Part shown: one piece after another, positions 6,584-8,703 of the stretch | Layout of the letters: the number at the start of each line of letters is the position of its first letter | Numbering within the stretch: position 1 is the stretch's first letter | DNA from: CAWEHT01 sp963808455 | GTDB taxonomy: Bacteria > Chloroflexota > Anaerolineae > CG2-30-64-16 | NCBI GenBank assembly: GCA_963808455.1 | Contig: CAWEHT010000341.1 | Location: 1 to 8,703 of the forward strand | Direction: 5' to 3' | DNA length: 8,703 nucleotides | Position numbers and translations under genes: made by a program | Notes under the pieces: model-generated | What the model was told of the DNA's origin: nothing | Seen by the model: the letters and a program-made list of their open reading frames with translations, nothing else | The model's database searches: none

Positions 6584-6957
6584 ATGGTGAAGTATCGCGG
6601 TCAGTTCACACGCATAGGGCCGTTGGTGTCTGAGTTCGTGGAGAACGGCATTTTGGTCCTGTTTGGGGAGAATGCCCCCGAAGAGCTGGCAGAATTCGCG
6701 GTGCTACACGATGGTAAGGCGTTGACGGGGATACTAATGCCAGGGGACCGGATCAACATCGACCAGGATGCCTTTGCCGTGCTGGCCGTCGGTGAAGTGG
6801 CCAACGCGAACCTCGCAAATCTGGGGCACCTTGTGCTGAAATTCAATGGGCTCACCGATCCAGAAATGCCGGGGGACGTCTGCGTCGAGGCCAGACCCTG
6901 CCCGCGTTCAAGGTCGGGAGCAGCCTGGTCATAACGAGCTCGAACGGAGAGGAGTGA
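6584..6957 (+). CDS. srlB: PTS glucitol/sorbitol-type EIIA (one frameshift)
   Basis: From the ATG at 6584 (GAGG seven bases upstream) the protein runs MVKYRGQFTRIGPLVSEF, then FGENAPEELAEFAVLHDGKALTGILMPGD, and LGHLVLKFNGL, matching E. coli SrlB (123 residues). His42 in VLHDG aligns with E. coli His43 and is the probable phosphohistidine; His82 in LGH is also shared. As written, the frame turns into an Arg/Ser-rich tail and stops at 6934. Adding one base in the CCC run at 6896-6898 gives RPLPAFKVGSSLVITSSNGEE and a stop at 6955-6957, for 124 residues, which fits the family end. The stop then lies five bases from the next start. EIIA passes phosphate from HPr to EIIB; EI and HPr genes are not in the window. 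An in-frame ATG at 6536 would add 16 residues without homology. Confidence 0.88.
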
Positions 6958-6962
6958 GTTTC

Positions 6963-8318
6963 ATGTCGCTGAAAGATGCGCTGCGCGAATACCAGCGTAC
7001 TGCTGATGCCCCGATCAGGATTGGATTGATCGGTGTAGGTCAGATGGGCACCGGCCTGATCAGCCAAATCGAGAAGATGGAGGGGATGCGTGTGGTGGCC
7101 TGCGCCGACGTGATGCCGGGCCGGGCGCAGGCGGGCTACCGCGAGGCCGGCGTCGATCCTGCCGTGGTCGTTGGGGAGGATCACGATCCCGAGGCTGCGG
7201 GCAAACGAATCCGACAAGGAAAGAGGGTGGCCAGCCAATCGCTAGCGCTCGTGCTGGGCATTCCCGAAGTTGACGTGGTTGTCGAATGTACGGGGGTGCC
7301 CGAAGTTGGTGCCGTCGTCTGCCATGATGCGATCATGGCACGCAAGAATGTCGTCAACATGAGCGTGGAGACCGACTGCACGGTGGGCCACTACCTCTCC
7401 GCGATGGCGCACGCCGCTAGAGTGGTCTATACGCTGACTGCTGGCGACGAGCCGGGAGCAATCAAGGAGCTGTACGATTTCGCGGATGCCCTGGGCTTCG
7501 AGATCATTGCGATTGGCAAGGGTAAGAACAACCCACTCGACACTTCCGCCAACCCCGATACTGTTGGCGCGAAGGCGAGGGCGCAGAATATGAGCCCCAA
7601 GATGCTGGCGTCCTTCGTCGATGGCACGAAGACCATGGTCGAGATGACGGCGGTCGCCAACGCGACGGGCTATGCGCCCGACCTGCGCGGTGGGCACGGC
7701 CCATATGCCGATGTGAGCGATTTGCCGAAAGTATTCGTCCCTGCGGCCGACGGCGGCGTCCTGAGCCAGAAATGTGTCGTCGACTACGCGGTAGGGGGCA
7801 TCGCGCCGGGTGTTTTCGTGATCATCAGCACCGACCAGCCCAAGATCATCGCCGATTTGAACTATCTTCATTTGAACGGGAATGGAAAGTATTGGGCCCT
7901 GTATCGTCCATACCATCTTGCCAACCTGGAAACCCCCATCTCGGTCGCGCGGGCCCAGCTCTATGGGGAAGCCACCCTCAATACGATGCGTCCGCCGGTG
8001 GCCGAAACGAACGCGATGGCCAAGCGGGATTTGCACGCCGGCGATAGGATCGACGCGCTTGGTGGTTTCACGGTCTATGGGTCCATCGAGAAGGCCGTTG
8101 TGGCCCGCAAGGAGGGCCTTGTGCCCCTGGGGCTGGTCGTGGGCGCGACGGTGTGCCAGGAGATTCGGCAGGGAGAAGCGATCCGTGCCGACCAGCTGCA
8201 CCTCGACGAGAATCAGACAATCGTGCACCTGCGGCGATTGCAGGACAAAATGGTCGAAGCCGAGGCCAAGGTGGCCGAGGCGCAAACCGCCATCGGAGAG
8301 CCTGTCCTGCCTCAATAA
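6963..8318 (+). CDS. NAD(P)-dependent oxidoreductase with C-terminal SAF domain (COG4091/DRL-like)
   Basis: The 451-residue protein starts at the ATG preceded by GGAGAGGAG; the longer in-frame reading from 6846 overlaps EIIA and is not credible. Residues 18-50 are a Rossmann start, with GVGQMG at 24-29 and Asp49 closing the second strand. DVVVECTGVPEVGA (104-117), NMSVETDCTVG (132-142), TLTAGDEPGAIKELYDFADALGFEI and IGKGKNNPLD (184-193) belong to the homoserine-dehydrogenase-like fold. A SAF domain spans about 352-412 (MAKRDLHAGDRI ... VCQEIRQGEAIRADQL). The last 25 residues look helical, possibly coiled coil. The family, COG4091, includes Brucella DRL, which makes 2-C-methyl-erythritol 4-phosphate from deoxyxylulose 5-phosphate; many members have no known substrate. 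As the only dehydrogenase beside the PTS genes it probably acts on the phosphorylated polyol. Family call is strong; reaction is inferred. Confidence 0.88.
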   Translation: MSLKDALREYQRTADAPIRIGLIGVGQMGTGLISQIEKMEGMRVVACADVMPGRAQAGYREAGVDPAVVVGEDHDPEAAGKRIRQGKRVASQSLALVLGIPEVDVVVECTGVPEVGAVVCHDAIMARKNVVNMSVETDCTVGHYLSAMAHAARVVYTLTAGDEPGAIKELYDFADALGFEIIAIGKGKNNPLDTSANPDTVGAKARAQNMSPKMLASFVDGTKTMVEMTAVANATGYAPDLRGGHGPYADVSDLPKVFVPAADGGVLSQKCVVDYAVGGIAPGVFVIISTDQPKIIADLNYLHLNGNGKYWALYRPYHLANLETPISVARAQLYGEATLNTMRPPVAETNAMAKRDLHAGDRIDALGGFTVYGSIEKAVVARKEGLVPLGLVVGATVCQEIRQGEAIRADQLHLDENQTIVHLRRLQDKMVEAEAKVAEAQTAIGEPVLPQ

Positions 8319-8475
8319 GCATCTTTCGAAGTTCTCGAGTGACGAGGCCGTGGCATGTTTTCCCCCAGACTCCTGTGGCGAAAACTGCGAGGGACGAATT
8401 TGGAAAGGCGTAAGCGCGGGCCGGCAGGCGGTGCTGGTTCCTTCCCGAGTTATTGGGCACAAAGCGAGAGAACGC

Positions 8476-8703
8476 ATGCTCACGCGACTGGTCCGGATCT
8501 CGACCGAGATGGTGGATTTGGTCAATACAGGACGGAAGACCGATCGAAAAACACGCGAAATCCTGGTGCCTCGCCAGGTGCGCCAGGCCCTGATTGAAGT
8601 CGCTGCCGGGGCACACCGAGCCGGCCTCTCCGCAGCGGGGCTTAGCGAAGTCAGCGGCCGGCTTGCCGGCGCAAAGTTCGCGATCAACGGTCTGAATACA
8701 ACA
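8476..8703 (+). CDS. Partial gene, possibly class II aldolase/adducin-like
   Basis: From an ATG at 8476 the frame is open for 76 codons to the window edge (MLTRLVRISTEMVDLVNTGR...). Residues 34-72 (VRQALIEVAAGAHRAGLSA, then AGLSEVSGRLAGAKFAING) resemble the start of class II aldolases such as FucA, where a helix is followed by RLGLNQGTAGNVSVR and LITPTG. The Asn of the GNVS motif is replaced by Glu here, and there is a 33-residue extension in front, so the match is weak. GCGAGAG at about 8464-8470 is a poor ribosome site. If it is an aldolase it would split the ketose phosphate made by the upstream oxidoreductase, completing a short pathway. It could equally be an unrelated protein. The 157-bp gap ahead of it holds nothing I recognise. 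Confidence 0.35.
   Translation, partial: MLTRLVRISTEMVDLVNTGRKTDRKTREILVPRQVRQALIEVAAGAHRAGLSAAGLSEVSGRLAGAKFAINGLNTT

Noticed and set aside
8355..8597. 80-codon plus-strand frame after the oxidoreductase
   Set aside because: Its composition is Arg/Gly/Pro-rich without motifs, and it overlaps the more convincing frame from 8476.
7242..8687. 481-codon minus-strand open frame opposite the oxidoreductase
   Set aside because: It is a high-GC shadow; the plus strand carries a clear Rossmann and SAF protein.

Overview
The window is high-GC bacterial DNA carrying most of a glucitol-family (Gut/Srl) phosphotransferase locus. It contains a SorC-type regulator, a GutM-like protein, the two membrane subunits and the IIB and IIA domains of a Gut-type PTS, and a SAF-domain NAD(P)-dependent oxidoreductase (COG4091 type). 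The 5' end of one further gene, perhaps a class II aldolase-like protein, runs off the right edge. Gene style and the neighbouring site-2 protease/YlbL-like gene would fit a Chloroflexota-type or other high-GC bacterium; this is only an impression, because no marker gene is present.

Layout. Bases 1-2968 are dominated by one large imperfect inverted repeat: left arm 1-1363, loop 1364-1497, right arm 1498-about 2968. The right arm holds a minus-strand, frame-broken M50 (site-2 protease-like) gene, a 230-bp divergent control region and the 5' part of the SorC gene. The left arm is a badly decayed mirror copy of all of this, and it reaches base 1 of the window. Either an old fold-back duplication has decayed or, at least as likely, this is a fold-back read or assembly artefact at a contig end. 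Bases 2794-3820 hold the SorC regulator, 4052-4495 gutM, 4625-5206 EIIC (srlA), 5203-5742 the membrane half of SrlE, 5918-6301 the soluble EIIB half of SrlE, 6584-6957 EIIA (srlB), 6963-8318 the oxidoreductase, and 8476-8703 the partial last gene. All are on the plus strand.

How the genes fit together. By analogy with known Gut systems, EIIA and the stand-alone EIIB relay phosphate to a polyol that enters through the two membrane subunits. The polyol phosphate would then be oxidised in the cytoplasm. No sorbitol-6-phosphate dehydrogenase of the SrlD type is present. The only dehydrogenase belongs to the family that includes the DXR-like enzyme DRL of Brucella, so the substrate may well not be sorbitol. 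The SorC protein probably senses a phosphorylated intermediate. A perfect 24-bp palindrome beside its start codon, and a similar half-site upstream of a candidate promoter, are its likely operators.

Sequence quality. Four places need a single-base correction to restore conserved reading frames: one in sorC, one in srlB and two in the M50 gene. With the noisy left arm, these suggest residual long-read error, although real mutations cannot be excluded.
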